8,616 nt of DNA from Candidatus Nealsoniibacteriota bacterium. Its GTDB lineage: Bacteria; Patescibacteriota; Minisyncoccia; Minisyncoccales; RBG-13-42-11. The notes under the pieces are model-generated. The model had not been told where the DNA came from. It ran no database searches and saw only the letters and a list, made by a program, of their open reading frames with translations. The DNA is taken from the NCBI GenBank assembly GCA_003556525.1, contig PWRH01000059.1:1-8616 (forward strand). Direction: 5' to 3'. Positions within the stretch are counted from its first letter, which is position 1. The number at the start of each line of letters is the position of its first letter. Positions 6,826-8,616 of this stretch are shown piece by piece. A program made the translations under genes and the position numbers.

Positions 6826-7377
6826 ATGGAAAACAATAATTTAAAAAGAAGCAGTGAAATAATTTTTCCGGAAAACTTTGTTGAAATTATTGATTCTATT
6901 TTAAAAAAATACGGACTGGAAAGAATAGAAGATTTTCTTGAAAATTATAATGAAACCGGTGAAGAAAAAGACTTTCAAGAAAAATTGGAAAACCTTCCCG
7001 GTCCCCATATTTCAATAATGATTGGAAAAATTACTGAAAATAAGATTAAAGACAAAAAAACACTTACCAAAGAACTTCAAGAAAAATTAAATCTGCCGGA
7101 AAGTGCGGCAAAACATTTAACGCAAGAAATAGAAGAAAAAATCCTTTTGCCAATGAAAATTAATTTGGAAGAAGAGGTTGTTTCTTTTGAAGAAATTCCG
7201 GAGAAAGGCGAGGGCGACGATTTTAAGGAAAAAATCAATTTTGAAAAAAAGAAAAGAGATATTTATCGCGAGTCAAAAGAAGATATTGAGTCTTTTGAAG
7301 AAAAAAGAGGCTACTCTTCCGAACCGAAGGAAAAAAGAACTTCCGCTAAAGACACTTATCGGGAACCGATTGAATAA
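6826..7377 (+). CDS. Hypothetical charged cytoplasmic protein, last gene before the terminator
   Basis: 183 residues with no signal peptide and no membrane helix, so probably cytoplasmic. I do not recognise the family. Residues 14-110 look like a compact all-helical domain: F-P-E-N-F-V-E-I-I-D-S-I-L-K-K-Y-G, a P-G-P-H turn at 58-61, then a helix-turn-helix-like piece with L-T-K-E-L-Q-E-K-L-N-L-P followed by S-A-A-K-H-L. The C-terminal third (115-183) is almost only Glu, Lys, Asp, Arg and Ser and is probably disordered. It starts 47 bases after the VirB6/TrbL-like gene, in an A/T-only spacer, and ends 17 bases before the hairpin terminator, so it can be the last gene of the same transcript. 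A regulatory or adaptor role for the secretion-like machine is possible but is only guilt by association. The coherent helix pattern and operon position argue for a real gene. Confidence 0.75.
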   Translation: MENNNLKRSSEIIFPENFVEIIDSILKKYGLERIEDFLENYNETGEEKDFQEKLENLPGPHISIMIGKITENKIKDKKTLTKELQEKLNLPESAAKHLTQEIEEKILLPMKINLEEEVVSFEEIPEKGEGDDFKEKINFEKKKRDIYRESKEDIESFEEKRGYSSEPKEKRTSAKDTYREPIE

Positions 7378-7394
7378 AAATACAATCTAAAAAG

Positions 7395-7419
7395 AAAAAG
7401 AGGGCTTTACCCTCTTTTT
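7395..7419. terminator. Bidirectional Rho-independent terminator between convergent genes
   Basis: A perfect 10-bp stem pairs 7395-7404 (AAAAAGAGGG) with 7410-7419 (CCCTCTTTTT) around a 5-base loop, CTTTA. Stem and tail are merged: the A-run on one side and the T-run on the other give a U-tract on either strand. It lies 17 bases after the plus-strand stop and 19 bases beyond the minus-strand stop, the place expected for a shared terminator of two convergent units. The stem has only four G-C pairs, so strength is uncertain. Confidence 0.8.
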
Positions 7420-7438
7420 AGTTTTCATCAATATCTAT

Positions 7439-8616
7439 TCATATTTCTTTAAGATCTTCTTCTATTTTTCTCCAGGCAGCTTTTATCTCTTTATTATTCT
7501 TATAGTTTTTATGTTTAAATTTTTCTTCTTTTTTTGTTTTTTTGCTTTCTTTTTCGTCATCTTCTTCGTCATCTTTGCTTTTGTCTTTTCCATTATCATC
7601 TTCTTCTTCGTCATCTTCTTCTTCATATTCTTCATATTCAGGGTCTTTCTTTTTCCTTTGTTCCTTTTTTCTTGTCTTGGTTCCAACTCCTCCTACACCA
7701 AGCCCTGTTGGCATTCTTAGCCAAGCACCGACAAGGTCTATCAATGTCTTTCCGGGCTCGGCTGAACTGGTTCTAATATCAAGATATGCATTTCCTTCAA
7801 TGCCCATTTTTCGAATAAGAAGGTCTCTGGAAAGTTCCAGAAACTCTCTTTGGGCATTCGGATTATTTTTAATATCTTCTGCAACTTCTTCCGGTTTTCT
7901 TCCTTGGGCTTTTGCCATCATACTTATCAATGTACCGATTGTCTCGGCACTCCTTGCCTCAGCCTCTATTTCTTTTCTTGTCCTGTTTGTTTCAGCCTCA
8001 TAGGCCATAGTGGTAAATTTCCTATATTCATTACTAGGATCAACCTTAAACAATCCCGCGCCTTTTTCATTAATCTCTATGCCATATATTTTTATGATCC
8101 TTTCTTGATTTTGCCCGTTTATAATTTTTGCCCCTTCTTTTCTGAAGTCTTGCTCCAGTTCCTCTAAAAACTTTGCCCAAATATCAGTCCCTACTTCTAC
8201 TTGCTTATCGTAGGGAACTCCACTTTTTTGTTGAGCTTCCTTGATACCGTGCCCTGCTGTCATATTAAGCAGGTCTTCTTTGTAGCGATAATTTGCTACA
8301 AACCGACGCAGCCTTGCCTGAACAACACCTGTAATCATGGGCAACCACCTTCTTACTCTGAAGGTAGCTATATACGGGTTAACTATCTTCATCGGAAGAA
8401 GTATGGTAATGCCGATCGGCATTCCATTAATATCTTCCATGCCAGCCTCGTCCCTCAAGTCAACCCTAACCACATACATGTCTTCCTTTAAAAAGACAAA
8501 GTCAAGGTGCTCCTGATGGCTCACTATTTCTCCGTTGGAATGGAGGTGAGTCCACCTATGGTCATAAGTGTAAATCTTGTCCAAGGGCCAAAAAAGGGAA
8601 TAAAGCCGTAGCCCTC
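7439..8616 (-). CDS. SPFH/band-7 (flotillin-like) domain protein with acidic low-complexity C-terminus, 5'-truncated
   Basis: Read on the minus strand, the frame is open to the right edge; the TTG at 8582-8584 is not a convincing start, because ten upstream codons (reading G-L-R-L-Y-S-L-F-W-P) fit the family's usual G-x-R...P approach to its first strands. The N-terminal membrane anchor is therefore probably outside the window. The visible part has the SPFH layout: beta-rich start (K-I-Y-T-Y-D-H-R-W), A-R-L-R-R-F-V-A-N-Y then D-L-L, a long helix, Y-G-I-E-I-N, and a charged helix (Y-E-A-E-T-N-R-T-R-K-E-I-E-A-E-A) like that of flotillins. SPFH proteins form ring or cage oligomers that organise membrane domains or hold proteases. 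The last ~70 residues are Lys/Arg, then mostly Asp/Glu, then Lys-rich. Stop is TGA at 7441-7439. It converges on the plus-strand cluster and shares its terminator, so it is a separate transcription unit with no shown link to the T4SS-like genes. Confidence 0.85.
   Translation of the reverse strand, partial: GLRLYSLFWPLDKIYTYDHRWTHLHSNGEIVSHQEHLDFVFLKEDMYVVRVDLRDEAGMEDINGMPIGITILLPMKIVNPYIATFRVRRWLPMITGVVQARLRRFVANYRYKEDLLNMTAGHGIKEAQQKSGVPYDKQVEVGTDIWAKFLEELEQDFRKEGAKIINGQNQERIIKIYGIEINEKGAGLFKVDPSNEYRKFTTMAYEAETNRTRKEIEAEARSAETIGTLISMMAKAQGRKPEEVAEDIKNNPNAQREFLELSRDLLIRKMGIEGNAYLDIRTSSAEPGKTLIDLVGAWLRMPTGLGVGGVGTKTRKKEQRKKKDPEYEEYEEEDDEEEDDNGKDKSKDDEEDDEKESKKTKKEEKFKHKNYKNNKEIKAAWRKIEEDLKEI
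7540..7645 (-). repeat. Low-complexity trinucleotide-rich tract coding the acidic tail of the SPFH protein
   Basis: On the plus strand the tract is built from CTT, CAT and CGTCAT units; CGTCATCTTCTT occurs at 7555-7566 and 7609-7620, with a shortened copy at 7567-7576. On the minus strand it codes runs of Glu and Asp with a few Lys, Ser and Tyr. Such tracts can change length by slippage in multiples of three without breaking the frame. Confidence 0.6.

Noticed and set aside
1437..7441. Use of the alternative code with UGA as glycine (Gracilibacteria/Absconditabacteria)
   Set aside because: The long genes show no in-frame TGA where glycine would be expected, glycine is coded by normal GGN codons, and the SPFH gene ends naturally at TGA just before the shared terminator.
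7540..7645. CRISPR-like or regulatory repeats
   Set aside because: The units are short, imperfect, without spacers, and are fully explained as coding sequence for an Asp/Glu-rich tail.
7511..8491. Several plus-strand open frames of 69-153 codons opposite the SPFH gene
   Set aside because: They are Ser- or Phe-rich shadows of the acidic tail and the SPFH coding sequence, overlap one another in different frames, and lack any coherent domain pattern.

Overview
The window looks like a piece of a Candidate Phyla Radiation (Patescibacteria, probably Parcubacteria-type) genome. This is an inference. It rests on strongly AT-rich DNA with A/T-filled gaps, very tight gene packing, starts without Shine-Dalgarno motifs, and several secreted proteins carrying the two-helix type IV secretion (T4SS) pilin-like domain typical of this group. 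Six plus-strand genes fill 1-7377 and may form one operon (junctions: 22-base overlap, 3-base gap, 74-base gap, 0, 47-base gap). A perfect 10-bp hairpin terminator at 7395-7419 separates them from one minus-strand gene that runs off the right edge. There is no gene-free stretch above 300 bases, and I see no RNA gene, CRISPR array or insertion sequence.

Region by region: (1) 1-1458, the 3' part of a cysteine-rich coiled-coil protein whose frame is open to base 1. (2) 1437-3362, a secreted modular protein: signal peptide, two-helix pilin-like membrane domain, Cys cluster, long coiled coil, Cys cluster, C-terminal C39-like papain-fold peptidase with its catalytic residues present. (3) 3366-3782, a small membrane-anchored PEGA-like protein. 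(4) 3857-5101, a second signal-peptide plus pilin-like protein with a different, large extracellular domain. (5) 5102-6778, a polytopic VirB6/TrbL-type T4SS membrane protein with a long basic cytoplasmic tail. (6) 6826-7377, an unrecognised charged soluble protein. (7) 7439-8616 minus, a 5'-truncated SPFH/band-7 protein with a highly acidic, low-complexity tail.

How they may work together: genes 2 and 4 share the same signal peptide style, the same RPLE segment after it and the same two-helix membrane module, but carry different extracellular domains. Gene 1 aligns with the middle of gene 2, so it is probably a third member whose membrane module lies left of the window. Together with the VirB6/TrbL channel-like protein this suggests an envelope-spanning T4SS-derived apparatus, in which one small membrane module displays interchangeable ectodomains (Cys-locked stalk, peptidase, beta-rich domain). 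No VirB4, VirD4 or relaxase lies in the window, so whether it moves DNA or protein, or acts in cell-surface attachment or wall remodelling, cannot be decided here.
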